A stretch of DNA of 64,000 nt from Syngnathus acus (GCF_901709675.1 NC_051095.1:14213456-14277455), one strand, 5' to 3'. Numbered from the stretch's first letter, positions 25,519 through 62,065 are shown. Notes: generated by a model from the letters alone, not told the origin. Translations and numbers: made by a program.

Positions 25519-25621
25519 CCAAGTAGCCACAAGGTGGCACAAATCCCTGGCAAAACATTTAACGTTCCAGCATCCCACATGCTACTTTGTAGAGCAATTT
25601 GCGCCACCTTGTGGCTGCTTG
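25519..25621. repeat. Short inverted repeat with CCACAAGGTGGC arms
   Basis: AAGTAGCCACAAGGTGGC at 25519 onward and its near-perfect inverse GCCACCTTGTGGCTGCTT at 25604-25621 form arms of about 24 bp around a spacer of about 55 bp. It could be a tiny MITE or a paired protein-binding site. Confidence 0.7.
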
Positions 25622-26587
25622 ACAGTCATGTGATAGTTAAAAACATGCGTTCCTGGAGATTTGAATATCGGCCAATATTTTAAAATACAATTATAGTCAC
25701 AGTCACAGCGAGCGCTTAAATCAACCCGGCACAAACACACAAAACAGGAATGTGAGGGGTTAACTATTAGCTGGTGGATGGATAGCATTGTCAATTGATG
25801 CAGTTGTAATGTTTTTTTTGTAGTTAGTAGGTGGTACAACCAAAGCTTCTTTCAATAGGAGAAGACTGTGTGTTCGTTTGGATGTTCTCTTAACGGTTTG
25901 GAAAGGACTTGAACCATGGGAAGCGAGAGAAAATAAACTACACGTCTTTGTCTAGTCTTTGAAATGAAAATTAGAAATCGAGGATTTATTACTACTCCTT
26001 TTGTTGAATTTGATATCAATTTGGTGTTGTCTTAAAATAACCCTATAGTTTGTTATCCAGTATGTGTTTCACTGCATGCCCGATAGCAAGTGTAGTAGTG
26101 CCTCATTATATTATCAGCAACTGAACCACAGGTCAAAGCTGGTATTTCCATGCATAGAAACAAGGTGATGCACTGTATGTAAGGATTTAAATGTCTTTGT
26201 ACTATTTTATCATACAGATAGGCCTAATTTATCAAACTTGACCAGGATATGTCAGACTTCTTTCTGTTTGGCAACACAACAAAAACTCATCATCTTATTA
26301 ATCAATAACGCCAAGTCACACGTAGGGTGTGATGAAATATGAATAATGAGTTTGTTGAGGACTCCATTTTGGCCGACATCCATCATTGTCAACAAAAATG
26401 AGTCCAGAAAATATTCAATTAAGACCTCAGGGTGCCATTCCTCATTTACTATTCTGGGGTTAATTTCTAACTGTAGATTTGACTTTTGTCGCTCAGGGGC
26501 TAAGAAATTATAGTCTTTCACTGTGGTCATATTATAATAAGGTAAACTTTGGAACACATAAGTTCCTGTTTGTGACTCTGAATTCTC

Positions 26588-26745
26588 CATAGGTGTAAAT
26601 GTGACTGTAAATGATTGTCCTAATGTGCCCTGGCGACCAGGCAAGGGAATACTCTGGTCCCCGTCCTAAGTCAGCTGGGATGGACCCCAGGTTTCCTTGA
26701 CCCTGGACATGATTGGCTGTTAAAAAAAAGGTGGTTAGATGGACT
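26588..26745 (+). repeat. V-SINE 3' half remnant
   Basis: CCATAGGTGTAAATGTGACTG, ATGTGCCCTGGCGACCAG and AGTCAGCTGGGATGGACCCCAG follow the order of the SINE core and tail (AGGTGTGAGTGCG, GTGCCCTGCGATTGGCTGGC, ACTGCTGGGATAGGCTCCAG). It is diverged and lacks the head. Confidence 0.6.
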
Positions 26746-29700
26746 TTTGTGCAGCTTGCGTGGGATCAATTTCTACCCAGTACCTTCACAATTGCACTGT
26801 GATTAGCAATCACTCCATTCCTTTTGCCTGGAGTCATGGATGGACGGATCACATTTACTACTGCCAGTAGGATATTTCACTATGGCATTTCTTATTGGAT
26901 TAGTGTACATTCTGCATTTGTGCATAACATTTTTAGCATATTTTTACCCAAAGTTGTGGAAGAAGCTGACTTAGTTTGCAAATTAAAACGTGGCACAGTT
27001 TTGCATGGACAAATCTTGACTGCAGTCTTTTTTCCTGCCTCGGGCGACTATGCCAGCCGGTCCAGCTCACAGATTGATTTTGCATCAAGTGGGTGGGGGT
27101 TTTTACTGAAGAAGAGGTGAATGTCGCGCTGAGTGGCAAGTGGAGGAAGCAGTGGGAGATCCATTGGCCGACACAATGAAAGTTTAACACTGGCCTGTGG
27201 TCTTGTCTCGCAGCTGGAGTCAGATTATTGCCTTGGGCCAGTGGCCTTGTGTATTGACCAAGATGGTCTCCCTCACCTGCCAATTCCTAACTAGTTCACA
27301 TGGATTTTCTTTTTGCCTGGTGAAGTCTTTGGAGATGCCCGTCTGCTATCGATTCAAGCGCTCGCTGTTGTAGCTAGTGCACCTCTGTATGTGCTGCTTA
27401 CATTTACCATTTAGTAATCCGTCACAGCAGACTTTTTCAAGTTTCTCTTTCTCATCCCTTACCAAAGGGAACCCCTGTGCCAATGATCCTCAGTCTGTGA
27501 TATGTCCTAAATGGCTTTGCTCCAATCCTATGTCCAGTCAGGAGGAAAAGGTCAGCCAAATTGAGCTGCTCACTGTGGATATGTCAACAGCGCTCTCCGG
27601 CCATCTGCCTGTATGTCTAAAGTGAAATCATCACCTGCTGTACTTCGCAGGACAGCCACAACACTCCTGAGAATTCACTGTAGTGTCAATAAATCATTGG
27701 ATTGGTAACATGCTATTCTTTGCTAAATTACAACCCCAGACAACATATTTTGCCTGTTCTATCGTGAAGTCAGTCATTGCAGGTTTTAATACACATAATG
27801 TGTTGTTGCTTTTTTTGTGACACTTGTACAGATATGAAAGTTTCACAGTAGTATGACAGTACTTTTAGCAGACTGCTTTCTCAATAGTTAACCTTGATGC
27901 TTTAATGGAATCTTGTGGCACTCTTCGCTGTGCATTGAGATCCATTCATTTTTTGAATGAAAGTAATCCAAGCCGCCATGCATGCACAGTCTATTTTATT
28001 TATTTTTTCTTTAAAGGACATTGGTGAAACAACAGTCAGGATCTGTTGATGAATCTGTGCTGTCATCTTATTAATGCTCCTCATATACCCAGGATGCCTG
28101 GCATGGATTTTCTATCTTAACTGATTAAGCTCTCATTTCTTATGCTAAAACCTCAAAACAGTGAGGTTGGAGATGGCAAAGGAGAAGCTAACACTTGTCA
28201 GCCTGTAGACTTGAACAAGCAATATAGTAGGCCTTGGCGGGATGCATGTCATTGGAACACAGAATGCACTTTATGCGCAGTGCTTATATAAGCCATTACA
28301 GCTTTTAACTTGATCAAAACATATTCCTATATTTCCCTTTACCTTGACCAAGTGTGGTTTAAACACTGTTATTAGAGTGCTATTTTGCTTGCCAAGTACT
28401 ACATAAACACTGTGCTTTTCAAATGTTCACTTCACTCGACTACATGAAAGCCCAAAAAAGATAAAAAGAAACCTTGTCGTGTAAACAAATAGCTAAACCT
28501 TTTTTTTCTTTGTTTGCAGTTAAAAAAAATGTCATACTCAATACCAAAATAAAACAAATATTGTTCTGGACATGAGTACAAATAGCGTTTGTTGTGTTTA
28601 GATTTGCTGTCAAGGTGTTTGATTTATTGTGAAGTTATGACCTTACCATGACCTGTGTTCACTTGTCACTTGTATGTTAACACAATCCATTTGCTTGCAG
28701 CCTCGACGTAAAAAGTTCCCCTTTACTGAAACATCCATCAATGTGAAAGTGTGGCTCAAAGTGAAGTGTGACTGAGGGGAGGGGGTGCTATAGTGTTCAC
28801 AATAGCACAGATTTGTGCATACCACATTCACACCAGAGGATTTGTCTTGACCTCTACAATGTCACTAAGATGCATCTTGGCAATTGTGTCGCATTGAGGG
28901 GATTTTCAGGGAGACGAAGAAGAGGGATGGGGCCGGATTGCAAAGTGAGCTGTGGATTTATGTGACGCTAACAGAGGCATTTATGAGGAGATTGCCACCC
29001 CTCTTTTTTTGCTTTTCCAGCGGATTTGCTTGTTTGCCTCAGAAGCCGGTGTGCAAATATTAGCTATCCAAGTGCACCTGCTACAATTGTGCCACCCAAC
29101 ACCCTCCTTGCAATCTGGTTTCCCACCCCGCATGGCTATACACTTCATTTGTCAAACACACAAAGGAAGACAGAAACACAATAGACGTCCATTTTAGCAG
29201 CGACAAGCTCTTCATTGGTGTCGCGACAAGGAGTAAACACAGCGGTGACATGACTTCCAAGGCTGGTGCCGTTGTCTTTCAATCGATGGCGCATACTGAA
29301 GGACCGCTCAGTAGTAAATCTTCACAAGGTGCCCATCAACCTGACCCACGGATGATAATCTCATCTACACATTGTTTATGAAAATGCAAAATAATCAACG
29401 CTAGATGGTAGTTTGTTTTTCTGTATTTCTACACTGCATTGCTGCAACTTTATCTGTTTATGGAACTCTTTTAAGTTCCTGCCAAAAAGTCCTGCCTGCC
29501 ATATAGGATCTAAACCACTCGAGCGCTACCACTAATGCCCACTTGGCAACTATCACTGCACTGCACCCACTGGCATTACAAACTGGCCAGAGTAAATGGT
29601 GGCCAATCAGAGCTCAGCATTTTTAGCCATACACTTGGAACATGGATTTCAAGACAACAGTGACCTAATTCAACACTTGGACGTAAACAACGGAATTTTG

Positions 29701-30074
29701 AGCTTCCAAACATAGTATTCATAAAGCCTTGTGTTGCTTTGTGCAACATGTTTAGTGGGAGTGTTGTTTTTGTTTTGCTAGACAACCATATTGTCACTAC
29801 TGTGCACTCAGATAACACATTTATGTATGTTTTTTAATTATATCTGACGGCCCACATTCCATCGCCTCCACTGTCTCACGGTGATCTCGCACGTTATGAC
29901 TTTTTCACACATACCGTACACACTTATATACACATACACACCTTATGGGTAGGGAATTAATTCTTCACAAGGGCAGCCTTTCAGAAAATTGAGAAGTCTT
30001 TGCATTTTACATTTACATTTTTGTTTATATTTTTAACATAGCCACGCTGGTTCCATCCTCAGTCGTTGTGACCA

Positions 30075-30200
30075 TGTCGAAGTGTCATTGAACTCCCAGT
30101 TCCTCCTGATAGTGTGTCATCAGTAAGGTGAATGAGGAAGCAGTGTGAAGCGCCCTAAGGTAGAAAAGTGCTATACAAATAGAGCCCATTTAGTGTTAAA
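30075..30200. repeat. Dispersed repeat fragment
   Basis: GTGTGAAGCGCCCTAAGGTAGAAAAGTGCTATACAAATAGAGCCCATTTA is similar to a widespread fish repeat end (AGCGCTTTGGG...AAAAGCGCTATATAAAT). The family is not assigned. Confidence 0.45.
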
Positions 30201-30229
30201 TATAATTAAAGCATTTTAGATATGACACA

Positions 30230-30262
30230 TCTGTGTGTGTGTGTGTGTGTGCGTGTGTGTTT
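30230..30262 (+). repeat. (GT)n microsatellite
   Basis: CTGTGTGTGTGTGTGTGTGT then GCGTGTGTG; short and imperfect. Confidence 0.85.
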
Positions 30263-30317
30263 GACTTCTGAAAACTCATTCTTGGTGATCAGAAACTAAG
30301 GATAGCATTGAAAACAG

Positions 30318-30966
30318 TAATCCCTTGTTTATCGCGGATAATTGGTTCCAAGACCACCTGCGATAGGTGAAAATCCACGAAGTAGTGTCACCCTTTCATT
30401 GTTAAACATACATAGTTATTTTGTGTATCAATAAATGTATATTAAACCATATAAATGCATATGTTATCATTAGACCATTAAATAATTGTTTCAAACATGT
30501 AAATACTATATTGATAGTATAAATGACATACAGAAAATAATGCATAAATAATATAAATATAAATATGATACGTGTGTATAACATATGTAGATGTAGCTAA
30601 AGTATACATACTGTAAATATGTTTTTAGAACTCTTATTATTGCAGTCGTCCCTCGCTATATCACGGTTCACAGTGCATTGTGTTATGGCTTCAGATGAAA
30701 AAGACACTACAGAGCGGAGTCAGGCCGCAGAGGCGCACTATGTAGTACGTACTGATGATTAAAATTATTATTTTACTGTAGTTATCTGGAAGAAATAGTT
30801 TTCTTCTTTTTGTTAAACAAATGCTTGGGCCTGAAAACAATTTTGTCCTTTGGTTTCAATGTTAAACCTGTATAATAATGGTAAGAAAATAAAGGTTTCT
30901 ACTTCACGGATTTCACCTATCACAGGTTCTTTTCGGAATGTAACCCCAGCGAAAAACAAGGGATTA
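30318..30966. mobile_element. TA-flanked MITE with TAATCCCTTGTTT termini
   Basis: Left TAATCCCTTGTTTATCGCGG and the reverse complement of the right TAATCCCTTGTTTTTCGCTGG form an inverted repeat of about 20 bp with two or three differences. Next to them are GTGAAAATCCACGAAGTA (left) and CTTCACGGATTTCACCTAT (right), which also pair. The TA at the ends suggests a Tc1/mariner or pogo/Tigger source. A second, similar terminus (CAGTCGTCCCTCGCTATATC, 30642-30661) lies in the middle, suggesting a nested partial element. Confidence 0.7.
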
Positions 30967-33900
30967 TTTTTCTATTATCACAGTGAAAATACCTATTTTT
31001 TCCTTCACCTGAGTGGATTAACTCACTAATACGATGATACACGCTTTTTAAAATCTATTCGGCTAGCATTTTGTAATTGCAGTAGGGGAAGCCAGATGCC
31101 AATTAATTTGCCATAGATATGCAGTTACATGAACCCATTAATGGGGGTGCAAATAGCTTTAACTTTGTTTCTAATGTAATATAAACTTTAATTAATAAAG
31201 GCGGTGATGAAGTGGAGACTTATCAAACAAGCCTTGTGTCCATTTAAGGCCCCAAACCCTCACAAGGCAGCCTTATTAAAGCCCGTTTCCTAAAGTGTTT
31301 ACGAGCCCGCTGAGAAAAAAACTGGCAGAAATGCCGAGACATGAAGAAAAAGAAATTAGTTTGTGCAATTAGTTCAAATTAAGAGTTTTGAATCCAGGAG
31401 GAAGGACAACGGGAAGGCGTGAACCGTAGGAAAGGAGTCAGATAAGCTGGTGAGGTGGGTGGGAGGGACTGCTTCAACTCCATTTGTTTGCCACCGAAGA
31501 AATGAATAAGGACCCTGAGGCACACAACTAATAAAGATACTCATAATAAAAATATGGTTGGTAATCTTTGGAAGGGGCTTTAGAAGTGAAGTCCACCTAC
31601 CTGCAAGATATTTTACCTTCAAGAAAAAGTTGTGTTTATGTCATATTAGGAATCAAAAGTTTTGATGGAAGAAACCAGCTTAAAGTATTCGGACTTTGGA
31701 CGTTGGACTCAATTTGAACAATATAGGGAGCTATATTTTCAAAGTTAATTCATGGCCACTGACCCAACACTGATTTAAGATCAATATGTCATTATTTGTT
31801 AAGATTTAGGATTTGCCAATTGATTTGATAGAGAGATAAAAATGGCAAATTTGGAACTCTCGCTGGTAACCTTACTTTAGAGAAAAGATTCCATGTATTA
31901 CCATAACATCAACATATACAAACATATTAGACCACCACTACAAATTTCTTTGAGAACATCCACTGTTCTGAAGTGCTCCAATTTGTACTTTCTCTGTTTC
32001 AGTGAGCTTTCAATGTTTTACCATTTGAACAAAGTGGAGCCGTTATTATTCGAGCATTCCGTGATTAAATGTTATGCATTTATAATTTAATAATAATATT
32101 AATAATTTCAATAATTTAAACTACATTGAGATTCTGGATGGGAGGTAATAACTCTAATTTGACAAGATAATCAGGAGACATTGTTCTCTACTCCGGAATT
32201 AGAAGACCAATACAATTGTAAACCAATTGATATCACTAAACTATATTAGCAATACAAATTGAAAAGATCCTAATACTGGTATACAAACAATTATGGGAAA
32301 AAAAGAAAACATATTTTGATAATTACCAATGCTGTTTATTTGAGGCAGCTGTGGTATAAAACTTGCATTGCTTTGGGTCTAATAAATGCTTTAATCACTT
32401 ACATATATTAATAGTTGTCAGCACAACAGCTGTGACTCCATTTGGAAAACCATGTATCAAAAAGCCCTTGTAAATGCAGGCCTGCTTGTCAATAAATAAA
32501 ATATTACATTTTATTTTGACAGTGACCCAGTAAAAACTTGGTTTGAAAAGTGTTGGTTGAAGACTCTTTTTAGGTCAATTCCCAAATCTTGCTTAACATA
32601 CTGCATACATCTTTGTTTGTAGATGTTGTTTGAGTCCAGCTTGGTTAGAAGTCCACAAGTGGGGCAGAAAAGTCTAAAAGCATGTGTCAAAGTCAGTGCC
32701 AGAGTGTGTCTGTTTATGCATGCGGCTAAATAACTTAGAGGGAGATCACATGCCACTGGGCTTGTGTTTGCCCACAGTTCATCCAGCACTACCTAGCGAA
32801 CAGCTCACAGTGGCCAAAGCTGGTGCTCTTGCCTCTAACCAGCACTGACACTGACTTATTTGAAGTGTGATTGGAGCCTCTGAGGCATCAATGGAACATC
32901 AATTCATTTCAGACACCCTGTGGACATTATGCTTACTTTCCAATTCAAGTGTTACTGGGCACTAGGCGCGTCATACATGTCTCAAATTATTCTGTGCACT
33001 CCCTGGTTCGAGCATCTAGGCCTTATGGCGTAAAGTCAAGCGGACAATCATTGAGGTCCTTAATGCAGTCAAGACCGAACAATGTTTAGTGCGATCTACT
33101 GTATGCTCCTGAGAATTCAACATTCAACCATCCACAGCCACATTGTTTCCATGGAAGTCAGGCCAGTGAACAACATCAGTGGCTTCCTTTATTTTCTCAT
33201 CAGGAAAACAAATATTAGTGGGCTAATGGTAATGACCGTTTATGACAATCATATCGCAAACTGCTGAGCCTATCTGAACCCTGTTATTGAGGAGAACAGC
33301 AGCACAGAATATGTGAATCGTCACTCAGTGTAAATATGTGAAAAAAAAAAGCTCCCTGCAATGTATTAAGGACAATCTTAGGTTTCATGGAGACCTCTTT
33401 AGTGGTGATTAGTATTCCAGTAGATGCTGACATGCAGTCACACAACAATGATGTGTACAGTTCATCCATGCTTATGTTATGGGCAGCAGATCTGCTCCCA
33501 TTCTCATCTTCAGTGTCTCACGAGGTTCTTACAAGCATGGTTGTTGAGCTATACATATCAATATGGAGAACATCATTGAGGTATTTGCCAGTTGACAGTG
33601 ACAATGTTGTGTAGTACAGTACTGGTTTGAATAAATGTTGTAACTTTTAATACTTTTGAGTGTAAACTCTAGAGACTAATATGATTTAGCAGATCAGCGT
33701 TGACCTTTTTGGGGTTCAATGACTCTGACTTTAGGATTTAAATGCTGTTTGCGGTGGATCTTCAAGCAGAACCTACAGGCTTTAACATACTCACATCACC
33801 AGAATTCTGCAAAAGAATCACCGGGTGACAGGAAGCAAGGCCCCTCAGGCTTTAATTATGATTTTTTTGTGTAAGTGAAGAGACAAGGAATTATACAGTA

Positions 33901-36549
33901 CTTTATGTGTCTGTCCTCGCTGATTGCCAAGGATAAACCTATTGGCGCCAAGAAGCGTGGATTGGAGCTGCCTGAAAGGGAAAAAAGTCATTTTACCCCC
34001 TCCTCCTGTCCTCATCTCTCAAGAAACCTTGACATTTTCCAGCATAGAAATGTGAAGTATTTATTAAGTCCTTTCACGCCTTGGCAGACAAATTGGATCA
34101 ACCTATCGGTTAACCTTCACTAGAGGGGTAGGTGGATAATACGTTAATGCATTTAAAAAAAAAACCTACAGGCACTTTTCATACATACACTTTTTCCTTT
34201 CAAACTATATATATATATCAATGCTGTGCATGAATGTGTTATAATTCATTCACTTATTCGACTGGGCATGGCATGTTGATTTAAAATGTTGTGGACTTGG
34301 ATGAGATCTGTGGCGTCACTGAAATGGCCATTTTGTTTAAATGGTATCTTTTAGCGCTAGTCTTATGGGGAAAATAGCACAAAATTAACAGGTCGGCTTG
34401 TACTTAGGTGGCATTCAACAAGTAATCACATTCTTTTGGTGGCTTCTCCTTCTTGCTAGACATTAGTATAAAGGGGGATTTATTAATAGCGAGTGGGTTT
34501 TTGGCACAAGTCGACAAATGACGAGCGGTAGTACCAGTTGCTGTGCAAACAAAATGGCAGTTTTGTTCAGTTATTGTTGATGTGAACCTACCATAGTAAT
34601 ATATCATGCCCTGAGATTGCCAATACAAATGTTGACTGTTTGTCTGGCACTGATCGTCCTATTTTTATCTCCTCTAATACTAGATAATAAGACAAATTGG
34701 AAAGGAGGTGGGCCGCTTCTCAAACCAGGGAAAGAAAATATGTGGAGTCGAGAGAGGGCAGATTGTTTTCTGTCATCTGTAAAAAGTACTGCATTCTACC
34801 CTGTCAGATAAACCTCAAAGCAGTACGAAATTGTTTTTCTAGTCTAAAGGTCACGTTCGACATTCTAAAAAAGTGGTTCAGCATCTTTATGCCAGAAGTC
34901 ATATGAGATGAGCAGTCCCCTTTAAAGTCAAACATAGGTTCAGACAGACCATCAAAAAGTAGATGTTTGACCTCATATAGTTTTGTTTTTGTATTTATCA
35001 TCAACAAAACCATTTGTGATGTCCTATTGCAGTGTACGTATCGTTTATTTTTCTTTAGCTACTTTAGACGTAATCGGGTCACATTTTATTTCCTATCCTG
35101 TCAACACAAAAATATGCTAATGCAGCCGCATCTTCACTTTTTAAGCCACACACACTCGTTGACACATCATCAGTTAGTGCAACACCTCTTTTCTATGCTC
35201 ATCCATGTGCATCTTGTGACAACACTCACCGTAACTTAGGACTTACTTGACAAAATAATCATTTAAAAAAAACATATTTGAAATAAATTGCTCTCTTCGT
35301 CATCCCCTCCTGGTGATATGAACCTTGCACCAATATTGTCTACCGAAAGCTTAACAGACACCGGCGGCAGCCTTTAGTTCCAGTGAGCGAGCTCCTTTCC
35401 CAGCAAAGCTCAAGAGCACTCGGGTCGCAGTGCGATGCCTTGGCAGAAGCGGACAGCGCTTCCTTCCAAATGATTGGCTGCCCGGATCAATCCATTCGCT
35501 GCCCTGGGAGCACGTCTAATTTGAGAGGAAGAGTCAGAGCCTTCCCACACTCCCTTGCCGCTGACTGACAGCACACAAGTGCCGTGTCTGGATGCAGGGC
35601 AGATTAAAATACACTTGTTAAAAGCTGCAGGTCACTGACAGTGTTCAGGGTTATTGATTCGAGAGATTGTTTTATTTGCCTGACATTGTTGTGCGTTTCT
35701 CCTTACACCTCATTTTCTCGCTTTTGAATGAATACGTTTTCTCTGTGTCAATTCAGATTTTATTACCTTGAGGATATCGCAGAAACATGAATACAAATGA
35801 TTTATATGAAAATCTCCTCAGGAATGTCTGTTGACCTCCAAATATAACCTTTTCCAAATCAATTCCTGCCATCGGTAGTTATGGCAATATAATGCAGATT
35901 CATTATATTGTGATTAATACATATGGTCAAATTGTGGTCATTACCAAAGCAAAATTATAATAATAACTTTACAGTGTGTTACGTCACAGTCTACTATTCT
36001 GTACGATTATTAAAACAACCTAACCACTGCCGCCTCAATAAAGTTATTAAACACTCTTGATAAATGCCAGATGAGGTAAACATGAAGCAATTGTATAGCC
36101 GTTGCTTACAATATAAATGCGTAAATGACAAACAGAACCAGATTCAAACACCTTGGAATCTACTGAATGTAGCTAAAAATGTCTAGCTCAAGCTCATCTG
36201 AATGTTTGTATTCACCCTTAAGTATGTTCTTGGGACTGTCAATGGTTATCATTACCACTTGTTTCTTTGAAATCCCAGTTATCACCGAACATGATGATGA
36301 TTGCAAAGTTGATATTTGTTCCACTCCACTGTATGCATCATTTTGTTTACCTTGAGTCATAGAGGCAAAACGCATCTTTGAGATTCTCTGTTTAAAAGTC
36401 CAAGGAGTGCTTTAATTCCTAAAGAGGCTCCAGGAAAATTGGGGAATATGTTTTTCCCATATCATGTCACTCATATTTATATGCTGTACCACAATTTGAC
36501 AGACAGTTTGACGGACTGAAATGACATAAAACAGATTGGAAATCTCTAA

Positions 36550-36740
36550 ACTTTTGACTCATTGACATAATAACACACTTTTCTTTTTACTGTGGCTGTA
36601 GTTTCATGAAAGACCCTAATCAAATCCCAATGGGGTTCTGTTGGACTTAGATGCAGTGATTGTGGGGGCCATTTGGGTAAAATTACCCCCTTGATGTGTT
36701 GAAGCAAGCTGTCTGGGGTAATGTTAGGTATGTCGAGCCT
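36550..36740 (-). pseudogene. Decayed Tc1-type transposase fragment
   Basis: On the minus strand from 36671 to 36621 the translation WPPQSLHLSPTEPHWDL corresponds to the conserved Tc1 family block W-P-x-Q-S-P-D-L-N-P-I-E-x-L-W-x-x-L that carries the catalytic region. The central D is replaced (LHL for PDL), so it is inactive. The frame stays open for a short distance on each side (KGVILPK before, IRVFHET after). No termini were seen. Confidence 0.65.
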
Positions 36741-39700
36741 TATTCAGACCAGATGTCCGAGGAGTTGTCATGCTAAAAATCCACCCTTGGGATCTTTTGT
36801 TCAGACACTCGATGGACCTGAGGCTCTTGCGTCTCTCTCTATTAGTCCAAGGAACAACACATGACATCAGCTATGGGAAATTGCACTGCTTTCACGCTGT
36901 GACACTACCCACACCATGGCAACTTATGTGGAGTTTAGAACATTCAAATAGTGATTATCCAGAAGGTCTAGAACAACTGAAGCACATGCAAGTGAGCACT
37001 TTGGCACAAGAGGCAATGAGAACCTTCTCATTAAGGAAGAAACCTGAAAGAAAAAAAATGTGACAGTGGTAAGTGGCCATATGCCTTGTTCAGACAAATC
37101 TAGTAAACTGATTTTAATTATATTCACAATGTGGTCAAATGTGGTCAGAACGAGCATCGTTTCTTTGATTTTGCACTGAACCTCAGTCCAGAATTGTTTA
37201 TCCTCCTTGTCAGTATAAATATAGTACATGGCTGCCTAGTACATATGCTATGCAAACTAAACAATGTTATAGAAACTATTATCCCAGACAGCTAAATCTA
37301 AGTTTGCAATTATATTCCAAAGACCATATTGCCAGTCTGTGTTACTTTGCCTTTAAATATGTTTAAAGTCTGTCATCTCTTGAGTTGATTCCAAGGGCCA
37401 TGGTATCAGTGGCGTTTGGAAGTGTACATGTGGTGCTGTTTAGCTTGGTAATGCCTTGTGTTTTAATGGACGTCTTATGGGAGATGCTGCATGGAAGGCG
37501 ACCGGTAGGCTGAATGTGGGCCAACAGAACATGTTGAATGTTTGAATGCGGGAGAACACTTGTAAACGTCCAGAGGGAAAACCTCAGTCCAAGACCCACA
37601 AGGCATAACGTGCATGCCAATTGATCCTGAATAAGCCAAATGTGTTTTTGCTGTCACATTCATTTACTTTCCCAACATAATCCTTGTTAATTTAGTGACT
37701 ATATTTTGGCATGGGGGACATTTATGCCTCCCCTTAGCTAATAAGAACTCTTACAGTTTACAATTCCAATCACTAGATAATTTTCCTTAGGTGCTTGTTT
37801 GGCGTTACTTTTGATCATTCCGTTTCACATGAACATTTGAAAACACACACAACAAGAAGAAAAAAAAAGAACCAGGATAAGAAATTTATTAAAACAGTTT
37901 TTTCTTTATCGCAAATGTGCATGGCCAATAAAAAAATAATTAAGAATTACTGCCTCGAGGCCCAAATTTTGACCATAAATTAGCTCTGCTGAGCTCTGTG
38001 AGACTGCTTGATTAAGTCCTATTAATACACCATATTTTACATGATTAAAAACGCCTTGTCTTTTTGCACCCAAAATTGTTAATACATACCTTACTTGCGG
38101 TAGTAACGCTCAAATGAAATCATCCCATGCTGTTTATCTGATCAAGAGGAGAATGTGCCCTTTTGAGTCAACAAACAAAAACATTGTGCACATCACAAAT
38201 CACCCTTTGCTACACGATTGCCTTATGGAGAATTTTAGGGATTATTTTGCCCAAATATAAAGCTGTGCAAGCGGGAATGGCTTTGTTGTCGCAGTATTAT
38301 ATTGTAGCCACTCGGCAACTTGTCCAACACGTTCGGATATTGGCAGTGACGGTGGTCAGATGTTACTGGTCATCACTCTGTGACAGGTTAAGTTCGCTGG
38401 CAGAATAATAATTGGGTGGGTGTGCATATTTTGGCCAAAATACAAAAAGTTTTGTGACGTATTCAAATTATTTCTGATTATTTACAAATGTGTGTGTGGA
38501 AATGTAACTAGCCAGCAGACCGAGGATCATGATTGAGCGTGTACATTACTGAAAGGAACATATATTCAGACGAGATGCACAATGGACCCTAACCTGAATT
38601 TTTATGGGCGCTAGCAGAACATTTGGGGGTGCACATTCTAAGTTATACTAATATAGTATGAATGTAAAGTCATTGTTTCGTGTCAGTGCAAATATTATCC
38701 GCAATACATTGTCACAAATTGTCTTATCTAACAAACAACAATTATTTAAGAGAAAGAAAGCACTGTTGCTGTTGTTCATTGTCTACCATAGTTATGTGTA
38801 TTCAGCCCAAGACCTGTCTCTCTTCACATATTTGCCAATCACAGTGGTCATTTGCCAGCTCACTCTCACGTGCATAAGGCCGCCTTCTTCTGCTGAATGT
38901 CCTGAGTGTCATTTTGTCAACAAAAATAAATCTAAGTAATGCACTGGTTGCACGTGCGTGAGCCAATGAAAACCTTTCTCACACAAAAATTTTATAGGCA
39001 CAATGTGACCATTTAGGCGCTGTTGATAACGATACCATATACGTATTTTATTACAATAAGTGCTCACCACTTATGAAGTTGTTTTGTGTAATACATTTGG
39101 TTTGACAACCATTTCAATGATAAACGGAGTACTTCAGTGGCCTCCAATAGCGTCAAACACTCATTTTCGGGAGCAAAATATGACCTGCTGTTAATTTTGT
39201 ATGAGGCACACTCTTACACACATAATAGCACAAGTGCGTGCCTTTTGGCACTACTGATTTGTGTAAATGTTCCCCTCCCACATGTCACGTGTTGACAGTG
39301 AGGCATCGGAGCGAGGCAGGTGCCGTCAGCACTGCTTCATCTGGCTGCCCAGGAGATGCTTCCTCTTTGATTGTTTCTTCAAACATGAGATGCTTGGCGC
39401 TCGGGGAACATGTTGTTTGTTCTTGATTTCTTGGGAGACTCCTCCTGAGAGACCCTTCCTCTTCCTTCTAAACAGTTGTTAGGATTATCAACAAAATATG
39501 CTGCCAGTCCCACAAGTTGATGCAGAAGAGCCCTCTTTTGGGATAACATTGTGTTTCTGTCACTTTTTCATTCTTCCACTATATGTCTATAAAAGTGTTG
39601 CTTCCAAAATATATTTAAATTTAATTTGAATGTAATTAACATTATAAATATTGCTTTGAAGCATTTTAATCGTCATTGGCAGCGCCATGCTTCCTCACTC

Positions 39701-39792
39701 ATACTCTTGGAGAGGGAAAATGCAATTAGCCTTGAGTTGTGGCCTGGTACTTTCTGGAAATACTAATGCAATACCTGCCCCCCTCTCAATAG

Positions 39793-62065
<22,273 letters not shown>

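Larger units (their letters stand above)
1..39792 (+). other. Large intron upstream of first recognised diaph2 exon
   Basis: No formin exon was recognised in this 39.8 kb. None of the upstream motifs I looked for (FH1 polyproline, INW.K, PDLFA.L) was seen, though short exons can escape reading by eye. Apart from the repeats listed separately, I see only unremarkable AT-rich sequence in 1-2590, 2650-4180, 4500-5630, 6780-9290, 9370-11200, 11860-13260, 13330-16470, 17010-19720, 22740-23950, 24320-24690, 24760-25300, 25630-26580, 26750-30080, 30970-36550 and 36750-39792. Open frames in these stretches lack recognisable domains. Confidence 0.7.

Noticed and set aside
36770-37063. 97-codon open frame as an exon
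   Set aside because: No similarity recognised and no formin motif; it only lies near the decayed Tc1 fragment.
39687-39792. Extension of exon A upstream to the ATG at 39687
   Set aside because: Sequence before the acceptor has no formin similarity and includes the pyrimidine tract; the ATG is incidental.
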